A stretch of 21,343 nucleotides of DNA from Clostridiales bacterium UBA735. Lineage in GTDB: Bacteria; Bacillota; Clostridia; Oscillospirales; Oscillospiraceae. Shown here in pieces: positions 1 through 6,176 of the stretch. Numbering within the stretch: the first letter of the stretch is position 1; each line of letters begins with the position of its first letter. A program made the translations under genes and the position numbers. The stretch lies in contig DBLB01000161.1 of NCBI GenBank assembly GCA_002298695.1, positions 2,877-24,219 of the forward strand. The letters are read 5' to 3'. The notes below the pieces were generated by a model, which was given only the letters and a program-made list of their open reading frames with translations, was not told where the DNA came from and searched no databases.

Positions 1-1
1 C

Positions 2-43
2 GAGGACGATCATGAAGATTGGACAATGGAGCAAAAAATGTGA
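2..43 (+). CDS. possible C-terminal tail of an upstream gene (partial)
   Basis: The frame starting at base 2 reads an acidic peptide (EDDHEDWTMEQKM) and stops with TGA 13 bases before the first integrase. A small gene directly before an integrase would fit an excisionase or small helix-turn-helix protein, but only 13 residues are visible and no family can be recognised. It may also be non-coding. Confidence 0.25.
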   Translation, partial: EDDHEDWTMEQKM

Positions 44-55
44 AAGGGGAATTCA

Positions 56-1237
56 ATGGCAAGTATCAAGCAATTATCTGACCGGAAATACAAAATCACC
101 ATCAGTAACGGCTACCGCACTGACGGGCGGAAAATCTGCAAGGCAAAAACCATTCAGGTGCCGGACAGCGTGCCAAAGCGCGGCGTTGAACAGTACGTTT
201 ATCACGAAGCCGAGCGGCTGGAGCGTCTGTTCAAACAGGGCTATAGCGAGGACGGCGAAATGACATTTGAAGTCTACGCTCGCGGGTGGCTGGAGCGGCA
301 GACAAAATATGCACCGGGTACGATTGCGTTTTATCGCCGTTCGCTCGAAACGGTCTTTCCGGAGATTGGTGCGATCAAGCTGAATCGCCTGCGCCCGATT
401 GCGCTGGAAAACCTGCTGGCAAAGCTCCGCAAGCGCACCTATCGAGGCAAGCCAATCAAGGAAAAGACGGTACAGAAATATCTGACGGTTGTGTCCGCTG
501 TTCTAAGCGATGCAAAACGCAACGAGATCATTGAAAAGAACCCTGCCCGCATGATTGACCTGCCCGATGCCGAACGCAAGGCGCAGGAAATTCCGACGAT
601 GGAGGAAATGCAGAAATTTCTCTCCGCCCTCTGCTATGAAGAACCGGTCTTCCAGCTTTTCTACTTTCTAGCCATCAGCACAGGGATGCGGCGCGGAGAA
701 CTCTGCGCCCTGCGCTGGTCAGATGTAATCGTGACCGGCAGTTACGAGGGTTACATCATTGTCCAGCATTCCCGCAGCACAGTTTCCGGTGAGGGCGTAC
801 AGGAGGGCAAAACGAAAAATGGGAGAACCAGAACGGTTTCCATGAATGAAGAAATGTTCAGTCTGCTGCGCGGCTTCTGCTACCGCAAAATGAGACTCCG
901 CGATGAGAAAGGTATCCCATTCCCGGAACATATTTTCACAAAAGACGACGGAACGCTCATTCACCCGGACACGTTCAGCAAGCACCTGAAATCTCTGTTC
1001 GCGGAAATCGGTCTGCCGAAAACCTATCACCTGCACACGCTCCGTCACTTTTTTGTTTCAACGCTTCTGCACGAGGGCGTGGACAAGAACACAGTCGCAG
1101 ATCTTGCCGGTCACGGCGATACCTCGTTCTTAGAGCGAACCTATTGCCACCCTCAGATGCAGCTCAAGCAGGAGGCCGCGAAGCGGATGAGCAATAGCCT
1201 GTTTGCAACCCCCAATGCGGATTTGCTGGTTTCCTGA
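56..1237 (+). CDS. tyrosine recombinase / integrase 1
   Basis: Site-specific recombinase of the tyrosine (phage integrase, Tn916-like) family, expected to integrate and excise a mobile element. The N-terminal part (about 1-65) resembles an arm-binding domain, residues about 70-165 the SAM-like core-binding domain, and about 180-385 the catalytic domain. The catalytic set looks complete: Arg212 (TGMRRGE), a Lys near 252-254, His327 and Arg330 (HTLRH), His353 (AGHGD) and nucleophile Tyr363 (RTYCH). The 393-residue length is normal. AAAGGGGA lies just upstream of the ATG, supporting this start. The gene is followed by a strong hairpin. It shares architecture and the opening MASI with the integrase at 2543 but is clearly a different protein. 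Which integrase acts on the tRNA-Arg site is not shown by the sequence. Confidence 0.93.
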   Translation: MASIKQLSDRKYKITISNGYRTDGRKICKAKTIQVPDSVPKRGVEQYVYHEAERLERLFKQGYSEDGEMTFEVYARGWLERQTKYAPGTIAFYRRSLETVFPEIGAIKLNRLRPIALENLLAKLRKRTYRGKPIKEKTVQKYLTVVSAVLSDAKRNEIIEKNPARMIDLPDAERKAQEIPTMEEMQKFLSALCYEEPVFQLFYFLAISTGMRRGELCALRWSDVIVTGSYEGYIIVQHSRSTVSGEGVQEGKTKNGRTRTVSMNEEMFSLLRGFCYRKMRLRDEKGIPFPEHIFTKDDGTLIHPDTFSKHLKSLFAEIGLPKTYHLHTLRHFFVSTLLHEGVDKNTVADLAGHGDTSFLERTYCHPQMQLKQEAAKRMSNSLFATPNADLLVS

Positions 1238-1280
1238 TACGGAGTAGTGCTGTTGAACGCAGAAAAAATCTGTGATATAG

Positions 1281-1310
1281 TTGTTCAACAAATTGAAATT
1301 TATTGAACAA
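1281..1310. repeat. short inverted repeat TTGTTCAA / TTGAACAA
   Basis: TTGTTCAA (1281-1288) and its exact reverse complement TTGAACAA (1303-1310) flank an AT-rich 14-base spacer just after integrase 1. The right arm overlaps the foot of the terminator stem. It could be a recombinase arm site or an extension of the hairpin; neither is proven. Confidence 0.3.
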
Positions 1311-1349
1311 ACAGTCCCTCGCCGTATTTGGTAATGAGGGACTGTTTGT
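1307..1349. terminator. hairpin terminator between convergent integrase 1 and flavin reductase genes
   Basis: Bases 1307-1320 (ACAAACAGTCCCTC) pair perfectly over 14 bp with 1336-1349, with a 15-base loop. It lies between the stop of the plus-strand integrase and the stop of the minus-strand flavin reductase, so it probably ends both transcripts. The T-rich tract is partly inside the stem (TGTTTGT) and no clean T-run follows on either strand, so efficiency is uncertain. Confidence 0.65.
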
Positions 1350-1354
1350 ATATA

Positions 1355-1927
1355 TTATTTCTTCATCAACGGTGCGCCGGTGTGCCATGCCTGACCAACC
1401 TTTTCCCCAATGGCATAGTAGCCGCTGCGGAACTGGTCAAAGACGAAAGCATTCAGCTTTGCAGCATCGACCTTACCCTTTTCATCCAGCACGGACTCGT
1501 CCGCCAAAACTCCGACGATCTCACCGATGACATGATGGCCGTAAACCTCCATTTTGTCCTCAACGACCTTGCACTCCAGCGTCAGCGGGAACTCCTGCAC
1601 GATGGGCGCGTCAACCTTTTCGCTTTTCACGGCAGTCAGGCCGCTGCGCTCGAACTTGTTCGGCATCTTATTGCCGCTGGCGATACCGAAGAAATCAGCG
1701 GCTTCGATATGGGAAATGTCCGCAATACTCAGAGTGAACGCACCGCGCTTTTTGATGTTCTCTGAGGTCTTGTGATCCTCGTCAATGTTCAGAGACACCA
1801 TATTCTCCGCGCAGATTCCGCCCCACGCCATGTTCATCACGTCGACTATATCATCGTCGCCGTATGTGGCGATCATCAGCACCGGCATCGGGAACAAATA
1901 GGGGTGGACGCCTAATTCTTTTTTCAT
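1355..1927 (-). CDS. flavin reductase family protein (FMN-binding split barrel)
   Basis: A 190-residue protein matching the flavin reductase-like / flavoredoxin family, small cytoplasmic proteins that bind FMN and pass electrons from NAD(P)H. Visible family features are the N-terminal strand PYLFPMPVLMIATYG, the VMNMAWGG segment (30-37), the HKTSENIKK stretch (52-60) typical of the FMN-phosphate region, and FTLSIAD. The start has GGAGGT eight bases upstream. It is transcribed divergently from the HxlR-type regulator at 2056, a common arrangement in which the regulator controls the reductase, often in response to redox or electrophile stress. The pair lies between two integrases and is probably element cargo. 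The electron partner is unknown. Confidence 0.85.
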   Translation of the reverse strand: MKKELGVHPYLFPMPVLMIATYGDDDIVDVMNMAWGGICAENMVSLNIDEDHKTSENIKKRGAFTLSIADISHIEAADFFGIASGNKMPNKFERSGLTAVKSEKVDAPIVQEFPLTLECKVVEDKMEVYGHHVIGEIVGVLADESVLDEKGKVDAAKLNAFVFDQFRSGYYAIGEKVGQAWHTGAPLMKK

Positions 1928-1955
1928 GGGTAATGACCTCCGTTTGCGTTTTGGA

Positions 1956-1984
1956 TTGACATCGATCCGTCATCCTGCTATCAT
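1956..1984 (+). promoter_or_regulatory. sigma-70/A promoter for the HxlR-type regulator
   Basis: TTGACA (1956-1961), a 17-base spacer and TATCAT (1979-1984) make a near-consensus promoter pointing at the regulator gene, predicting a leader of about 65 bases. Confidence 0.75.
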
Positions 1985-2010
1985 ATTAGCATGCATCAGA
2001 AATAATACAA
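1982..2010 (-). promoter_or_regulatory. candidate promoter for the flavin reductase, overlapping the divergent promoter
   Basis: On the minus strand TTGTAT, 16 bases and TAATAT precede the reductase gene and overlap the -10 region of the opposing promoter. Nearby, CTGT and ACAG form an imperfect inverted repeat (about 2011-2031) that could be the regulator's operator. The match is moderate. Confidence 0.4.
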
Positions 2011-2055
2011 GTACTGTTAATAAAGACAGATACTATCAAAAAGGGAAGTGCAAAT

Positions 2056-2400
2056 ATGTCCTGCATGGAGAACTATATCAAAGACGCAAACTTTGCCGAT
2101 ACGGGATTCAGCTATACCATGTCGCTCATCAGCGGCAAGCATAAGATGGTCATTTTGTATTGCCTGACGGAGTTTGAGCCAGTGCGATTCAACGAAATGA
2201 AGCGCTATCTTGGCGCGATCACAGATAAGACGCTCAGCAGCAATCTCAAAGAACTGGAAGCTGACCGCCTGATTGTACGCAAAGAGTATCCGCAGATCCC
2301 GCCGAAGGTGGAGTATTCGCTGTCTGAACGTGGAAAGTCTCTGATGAAAGTTCTTGACCAGCTTTGCGTCTGGGGCGAGGAAAACAGGTTAGTAAATTGA
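2056..2400 (+). CDS. HxlR-family transcriptional regulator
   Basis: A 114-residue winged helix-turn-helix protein of the HxlR (DUF24/MarR-like) family. The diagnostic pattern is present: an early Cys (Cys3), SGKHKMVILYCL replacing the usual GKW start of helix 2, RFNEMKRYLGAITDKTLSSNLKELEADRLIVRKEY as the DNA-reading and wing helices, and VEYSLSERGKSL at the end of the wing. Members often sense reactive aldehydes, quinones or disulfide stress through an N-terminal cysteine and control a divergent oxidoreductase gene. That is exactly the arrangement here, with the flavin reductase. AAGGGA sits nine bases upstream of the ATG. Confidence 0.9.
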   Translation: MSCMENYIKDANFADTGFSYTMSLISGKHKMVILYCLTEFEPVRFNEMKRYLGAITDKTLSSNLKELEADRLIVRKEYPQIPPKVEYSLSERGKSLMKVLDQLCVWGEENRLVN

Positions 2401-2542
2401 TAAACTCCAGTTTGCAGAGATACTCCTGATACCATTGTCACTTTCGTAGAATCTTCAAAACCCACTAGCTATTTCCGATTTTTCTGGTATTGTTGCTGTT
2501 ACAAAATCTCAGCAGGACTGAGTAAAACAGGAGGAATCGCAA

Positions 2543-3718
2543 ATGGCAAGTATCAGAAAACGCGGAAACAGTTATTTACTCGTCGTCTCGATGGGCTATA
2601 CACCGGACGGGCGGCGGCGTAATCCACAGCAGAAGACGGTCAAGCCGCCCACGGGACTTACGCCGAAGCAAACGGAGAAATGGCTGCAGGAGCAGGCGAT
2701 GCTGTTTGAACTGAGCTGCAAGAAGATGAACCCGGACATTGACCGGTCGATCACACTTGAAAAATACACAGAAATCTGGCTGCAAACTATCGCGCCTGAC
2801 AAGCTGGCGAAGTCCACGCTCGTCAGGGAAAAGCAGGACATCGAACGCTTCAAGCCCTACCTTGGCAGCTACAAGCTCGTCGATCTGCGCCCCGAACACT
2901 TCCGTAGCCTGTATGCGAAATTGCGCAAACAAAAGAACAAGGCCAACGGAAAGCCGCTCTCTGAAGCGACGGTTGAAGGTGTCCACAGTTGTCTGTGCGG
3001 CATTCTCTCCGACGCGATGGAGGGCGGCTATATTGATCATAACCCGGCGTGGCGGACGTACAAGTACGCAGGACAGAAGAAAGAGAAAAAGATCGCAGAC
3101 GACGAAACGGTGAAAAAGCTGATTCAGGCGCTGGAAAACGTGAGCATCCTGCATGAGACATATTTCAAATTGATTATCGCAACCGGAATGCGGCGCGGTG
3201 AGTGCTGCGCGCTCAAATGGGAGGACATCAACTACGCCGAGCGAAGCATCCACGTTTGCCGAAACGCCGTCAAAACGACTGGTGACGAGATCATCGTCAA
3301 AGCGCCGAAGACGAAAGCCGGAAACCGGTATGTGTACTTCTCCGCGGAGATGGAAAGTCTGCTGCGTGAATACGAAGCCTTCTGTGCAGCGGAAACGGAG
3401 CGTTACGACCGGCGAAAGCAGACCAAAGATGACTATGTGTTCCGCAGAAAAGGCATGAAGCTGCCGATGACGCCTTCGACCTTCACATGGCGCTTTAAGA
3501 AAATCCTCAAGGCGAACGATCTGCCCACAGACCTGAACGTCCACAGCCTGCGTCACACGGCAGCGACGCTGTTCATTGCCAGCGGCACGGATGTCGGTAC
3601 AGTTGCAGGATTGCTTGGACACAGTCAACCGTCGACCACGCTGGATATTTACACGCACGCCTTCGACAAGAACAAAAAAACCGCAAGCCAGATCATGCAG
3701 AGCAGCTTGGAAATCTGA
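2543..3718 (+). CDS. tyrosine recombinase / integrase 2
   Basis: A second, distinct tyrosine-family recombinase of 391 residues. Residues about 1-60 form a basic N-terminal arm-binding region, about 70-165 the core-binding domain and about 185-385 the catalytic domain. Catalytic residues are all in place: Arg217 (TGMRRGE), a Lys around 256-258 (PKTKAG), His334 and Arg337 (HSLRH), His360 (LLGHS) and Tyr370 (LDIYTH). AGGAGG precedes the ATG by about eight bases. It ends three bases before the convergent DUF3786 gene. It is the integrase nearest the tRNA-Arg attachment region (about 0.8 kb), the usual position for the cognate integrase, so it is the better candidate for that integration. This is inference. 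Confidence 0.93.
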   Translation: MASIRKRGNSYLLVVSMGYTPDGRRRNPQQKTVKPPTGLTPKQTEKWLQEQAMLFELSCKKMNPDIDRSITLEKYTEIWLQTIAPDKLAKSTLVREKQDIERFKPYLGSYKLVDLRPEHFRSLYAKLRKQKNKANGKPLSEATVEGVHSCLCGILSDAMEGGYIDHNPAWRTYKYAGQKKEKKIADDETVKKLIQALENVSILHETYFKLIIATGMRRGECCALKWEDINYAERSIHVCRNAVKTTGDEIIVKAPKTKAGNRYVYFSAEMESLLREYEAFCAAETERYDRRKQTKDDYVFRRKGMKLPMTPSTFTWRFKKILKANDLPTDLNVHSLRHTAATLFIASGTDVGTVAGLLGHSQPSTTLDIYTHAFDKNKKTASQIMQSSLEI

Positions 3719-3721
3719 ATT

Positions 3722-4354
3722 TTATCTGTCGCAAAGCGTTTCCAGCCGTTCCATCAGATGGGAAAGCGCAAACATTGCTGTCTCATAGTGCATGAAATCG
3801 AGGATATTCCGGTCAACCAGAATTTGCAGGCTGGCCGGAAATTCTTCGTCTGAGCGCCAGAATGCAACGGATACCGGCAGAAACGCGAACAAGTCCAGCT
3901 GATAAGCTGCATCGCCGCGCGCAAGGCGCGTTCCGCCTATTTTTTCGCAGGCTGCGGCAAGCGCGGCAGGATCTTTGTCAAAGCAGTCCGCCGCGTGCTG
4001 GAAGAAGCTGCGGTTCTGAGAGGAAAGCGAGCCGCCCTGTACGGACGCGCAGCTTTCGATGCTGACCATTTCGCCCGATGCGCGGCAGTTTTCCTTCGAG
4101 CAGCACAGAACATCATAGATGGTCATCGCCGCATTGTAATCCGCAGGATGAACGGTTTTGGAGTCCGTGTCTTCCCAGCTTACCGAGCCGGTATGCTGGT
4201 CGATCCGGTATTCGCGCCCGACAAAGTGGATATACAAAAAAGCTGCATCATGCCGGAGTGAGAACTTCCGGATCATCGCCTCCTGATCGTAGCGCAGAAA
4301 CGCGCCAGCCATCTGGTCGCGCATGGTTTCGTAGTTGTTGAACGGCGTCGGCAT
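3722..4354 (-). CDS. DUF3786 domain-containing protein
   Basis: A 210-residue protein recognised as the DUF3786 family, whose function is unknown. Visible family traits are NNYETMRDQMAGAFLRYD at the N-terminus, a strand with FVGREYRID, and the C-terminal GDAAYQLDLFAFLPVSVAFWRSDEEFPAS followed by ILVDRNI. The start is set at the second in-frame ATG, because GGAGG at 4360-4364 lies five bases before it and would be inside the coding region if the ATG at 4366 were used. It is transcribed in the same direction as the tRNA-Arg upstream but separated from it by a terminator hairpin, so it may be expressed only by readthrough or from an unseen promoter. Whether it belongs to the element or to the host is not clear. 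Confidence 0.75.
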   Translation of the reverse strand: MPTPFNNYETMRDQMAGAFLRYDQEAMIRKFSLRHDAAFLYIHFVGREYRIDQHTGSVSWEDTDSKTVHPADYNAAMTIYDVLCCSKENCRASGEMVSIESCASVQGGSLSSQNRSFFQHAADCFDKDPAALAAACEKIGGTRLARGDAAYQLDLFAFLPVSVAFWRSDEEFPASLQILVDRNILDFMHYETAMFALSHLMERLETLCDR

Positions 4355-4382
4355 AAAAACCTCCATAGTAAGAAAAGAGCAT

Positions 4383-4424
4383 CAAAAATTCAACCCGCAA
4401 TCCAGCGAAGCGATTGCGGGTTGA
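4383..4424 (-). terminator. Rho-independent terminator downstream of tRNA-Arg
   Basis: On the minus strand a perfect 13-bp stem (4412-4424 with 4390-4402) with a nine-base loop is followed by a short T-run (complement of 4384-4388). It ends tRNA-Arg transcription just before the DUF3786 gene, leaving that gene's ribosome binding site 3' of the hairpin. Confidence 0.8.
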
Positions 4425-4434
4425 GACGAAGAAA

Positions 4435-4488
4435 GACCTTTGCTGTCGAGATGAACACACTTGTGTGGTCATCTGACATCCAAAGGTC
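4435..4488. repeat. nested inverted repeat beside tRNA-Arg
   Basis: Outer arms GACCTTTG (4435-4442) and CAAAGGTC (4481-4488) enclose inner arms GATGAACACAC (4450-4460) and GTGTGGTCATC (4463-4473), which pair over 11 positions with one mismatch. The right inner arm contains GTGGTCAT, close to the GTRGTCAA repeats on the other side of the tRNA. It could fold in the tRNA 3' trailer or be a recombinase-binding site. Confidence 0.55.
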
Positions 4489-4500
4489 ATTTCTGAGTGG

Positions 4501-4574
4501 TACGCCCGACAGGATTCGAACCTGCGACCTTGTGAGTCGGAGTCACACGCGCTATCCAGCTGCGCCACGGGCGC
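4501..4574 (-). tRNA. tRNA-Arg (anticodon CCG)
   Basis: The minus strand folds as a complete cloverleaf: acceptor GCGCCCG pairs with CGGGCGT (G-U at the first pair) with discriminator A; D-arm GCGC/GCGC; anticodon stem TGTGA/TCACA around loop CTCCGAC, giving anticodon CCG (reads CGG); T-arm GCAGG/CTGTC (its last pair a G-C/G-U type) with TTCGAATC. CCA is not encoded. No convincing promoter lies in the 132 bases upstream, so it may depend on the promoter of the truncated tRNA at 4707-4745. The anticodon stem sequence differs from that of the truncated copy, so the two are not simple duplicates. Confidence 0.93.
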
Positions 4575-4587
4575 GTATTGAGTTGTG

Positions 4588-4620
4588 GTAGTCAAAAAAT
4601 AGTGGTCAAACAGTAGTCAA
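4588..4620. repeat. three GTRGTCAA direct repeats, candidate integrase arm-type sites
   Basis: GTAGTCAA (4588-4595), GTGGTCAA (4602-4609) and GTAGTCAA (4613-4620) lie at 14- and 11-base steps between the intact and truncated tRNA-Arg copies. Short direct repeats beside a tRNA core are the usual form of arm-binding sites for tyrosine integrases. Confidence 0.55.
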
Positions 4621-4706
4621 CGACGAAGAAAAAATCACGCTCGATTGCCCGGAACGCCAGTAGTTTCAAGGCTTTCTGGCTTCTCTCTCCGAATCGGTTC
4701 GGAAAC

Positions 4707-4745
4707 GTCGGAGTCTGTCACTCTATCCAGCTGAGCTACGGGCGC
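4707..4745 (-). pseudogene. truncated tRNA-Arg (CCG): 5' half only, cut at the anticodon loop
   Basis: The minus strand carries acceptor GCGCCCG, TA, D-arm GCTC/GAGT, anticodon 5' stem ACAGA and the whole loop CTCCGAC, then stops matching a tRNA. The expected 3' stem TCTGT and the T-arm are missing and unrelated sequence follows (GTTTCCGAACC). The block GTCGGAGTC (plus strand 4707-4715) is also present in the intact tRNA at 4536-4544 and is the likely recombination core. This is the signature of integration at an anticodon loop. The 3' half was not found elsewhere in the window. Confidence 0.85.
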
Positions 4746-4770
4746 ATATGAAACGGCTTGAAGCGAAATT

Positions 4771-4799
4771 ATTATAGCAAATCTGCCGCGGAAAGTAAA
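4771..4799 (-). promoter_or_regulatory. promoter of the (now truncated) tRNA-Arg gene
   Basis: On the minus strand TTTACT (4799-4794), exactly 17 bases, then a perfect TATAAT (4776-4771), 25 bases before the tRNA 5' end. It should still fire, and its transcript would run through the truncated half into the intact tRNA-Arg. Confidence 0.85.
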
Positions 4800-4859
4800 G
4801 TGGAAAAGAAAAGATTCTTTCGGAAAACACAAAGGCGGCGTCCGTCCCGTACTTTCCGC

Positions 4860-4888
4860 TTGCAATCCACCCGGCATTGCGATATACT
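4860..4888 (+). promoter_or_regulatory. promoter for the LacI-family regulator
   Basis: TTGCAA (4860-4865), a 17-base spacer and TATACT (4883-4888) precede the regulator ATG by about 48 bases. The odd palindrome AAAGATTCTTT (4813-4823) lies upstream and could be a binding site, though it is weak. Confidence 0.65.
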
Positions 4889-4936
4889 TTTATTGATTGC
4901 TTCCGATTTTTTGAAGAAAACCGAGGATAGCCGCCT

Positions 4937-5998
4937 ATGAACGACCAGAAGAAAACCGGCCTCGTCACCATTCACGATGTCGCGGCCCGTGCCGACGTGT
5001 CCATCACGACGGTCTCGCGCGTGATGAACAAGAGCGACAAGGTCTCGGCGGCGACGAGCGCACGGGTCCTGCGCGCCATTGAAGAACTGGGCTACGTTCC
5101 GAACGAGATGGCCCGTGGCCTGGCGACCAGCCGGAACAACATGATCGGCATGCTGATCCCGGACATTTTCAACGGCTATTACGCAGAGCTGACGACCTAT
5201 ATCGAGCCGTATCTCAGCCAGCGCGGCTATTCCCTGCAAATGTGCATCACACATGCCGAGCCGCGTCTGGTCGAATATTACATCGACGATCTGTTCAGCC
5301 GCCGCGCTGCCGGCGTCATCATTGTCAGTCTGTCCGCGTTGTCCGACGCATTGATGCAAAAAATCCGCCGGAACGTTCTGGCTGTCAGCATCGAGAGCCG
5401 AATCGACGGCGTAGACCGCATCAGTGTCGACGGTGAAACGGGCATGTATCTGGCCGTGGAAAATCTCATCCGGAAGGGGCATACCCGCATCGGCTATGTC
5501 GGCTATGACTTTCAGATGGAGCGGCTGGGCGAACGGCTGGAGAGCTACTGCCGCGCGCTGCGTGCACACGGCCTGCCGGTGGACCCGCGGTACATCATCG
5601 ACGAGGGAAATGCGGTCGACCCCGGATATGGCGCCGTGCAGAAGCTGCTGGAGCTGGACGAGCGGCCGACCGCGATCCAGTGCATGAACGAATACTGCGC
5701 CCAGGGCGCCTATCTGGCCCTGATGGAGCGCGGCCTGCGCATTCCGGAGGACATGTCCGTCTCGGCCTTCGACGGCCAGCGCAGCGCGCGCGTGCTCCGG
5801 CCCCGCCTGACCACAATTGCTACGCCAATCCGGCAGCTGGCCGAATCGGCGGCCGATCTGCTGCTCGACCGGATCCAGGGCGTCTCCGGCCCGTCGTGCC
5901 AGGACATCGTGCTGCCGGTCTCCTTCCGGGACGGCGATTCTGTCCGCAGTCTCTGCCGGGATGCGGCATCCTGCGCAGACGCGGGAAAAGGTACTTGA
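4937..5998 (+). CDS. LacI-family transcriptional regulator
   Basis: A 353-residue regulator. Residues about 10-30 (TIHDVAARADVSITTVSRVMN) are the classic LacI helix-turn-helix, followed by a hinge helix (YVPNEMARGL, about 53-62) and a periplasmic-binding-protein-like sensor domain starting at MIGMLIPDIFNGYYAEL. The family usually represses a sugar operon and releases DNA when the sugar binds. The gene is first in a plus-strand sugar-catabolism segment. A perfect LacI-type palindrome lies 110 bases after its stop, in front of the next gene. The promoter for the next genes begins on its own stop codon. It most likely controls the dehydrogenase-to-ROK-kinase segment. The effector is unknown. Confidence 0.93.
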   Translation: MNDQKKTGLVTIHDVAARADVSITTVSRVMNKSDKVSAATSARVLRAIEELGYVPNEMARGLATSRNNMIGMLIPDIFNGYYAELTTYIEPYLSQRGYSLQMCITHAEPRLVEYYIDDLFSRRAAGVIIVSLSALSDALMQKIRRNVLAVSIESRIDGVDRISVDGETGMYLAVENLIRKGHTRIGYVGYDFQMERLGERLESYCRALRAHGLPVDPRYIIDEGNAVDPGYGAVQKLLELDERPTAIQCMNEYCAQGAYLALMERGLRIPEDMSVSAFDGQRSARVLRPRLTTIATPIRQLAESAADLLLDRIQGVSGPSCQDIVLPVSFRDGDSVRSLCRDAASCADAGKGT

Positions 5999-6023
5999 CA
6001 TTCCCTTTTTTCGCCGCTATACT
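5995..6023 (+). promoter_or_regulatory. promoter for the dehydrogenase/kinase segment, overlapping the regulator stop codon
   Basis: TTGACA (5995-6000), a 17-base spacer and TATACT (6018-6023) form a near-consensus promoter. The -35 box contains the TGA stop of the LacI gene. The predicted leader is about 150 bases long and contains a hairpin and an operator palindrome. Confidence 0.8.
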
Positions 6024-6053
6024 GAAATCAGAATTGATGTTCACGTTTGATTT

Positions 6054-6093
6054 CCCATAGTGATTTCCATACGGCAAATTCACTATGGGTTTT
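6054..6093 (+). terminator. hairpin with T-run in the leader (terminator or attenuator)
   Basis: CCCATAGTGA (6054-6063) pairs perfectly with TCACTATGGG (6080-6089), followed by TTTT. It lies downstream of the 5995 promoter and upstream of the operator palindrome, so it either ends the regulator transcript or attenuates the operon. No clear second promoter was found after it. Confidence 0.6.
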
Positions 6094-6107
6094 ATCATAT
6101 CAAAAAA

Positions 6108-6121
6108 TGAAAGCGCTTTCA
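6108..6121. promoter_or_regulatory. LacI/CcpA-type operator TGAAAGCGCTTTCA
   Basis: A perfect 14-bp palindrome matching the catabolite-responsive-element / LacI-family consensus. It lies 55 bases before the dehydrogenase ATG and well downstream of the start of transcription, so a bound protein would act as a roadblock. The binder could be the adjacent LacI regulator or a CcpA homologue. Confidence 0.8.
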
Positions 6122-6176
6122 CGCTAAGAAACGAAAGAAAATCAGAACATTCAAAACGAAAAATGGAGGGCTGTGC

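Larger units (their letters stand above)
4355..4936. other. gene-poor 582-bp interval holding the integration site
   Basis: No protein gene is supported here. From left to right it contains the terminator, the nested inverted repeat, tRNA-Arg, the GTRGTCAA repeats, the truncated tRNA-Arg with its promoter, and the LacI promoter. Between 4621 and 4706 there are also two small inverted repeats, GCCAG/CTGGC and CCGAA/TTCGG, of unknown role, which might be further recombinase sites. Confidence 0.7.

Noticed and set aside
2576..3658. 360-codon open frame on the minus strand opposite integrase 2
   Set aside because: No family features, and the opposite strand encodes a complete integrase with all catalytic residues.
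4248..4595. Small minus-strand open frames across the tRNA region (also 4635-4877)
   Set aside because: They cover the tRNA-Arg copies themselves; peptides such as APVAQLDS are typical translations of tRNA sequence, not proteins.
4501..4745. CRISPR-like or satellite repeat array
   Set aside because: The similarity between the two blocks is explained by tRNA-Arg 5' halves; no regular repeat-spacer pattern exists here or elsewhere in the window.
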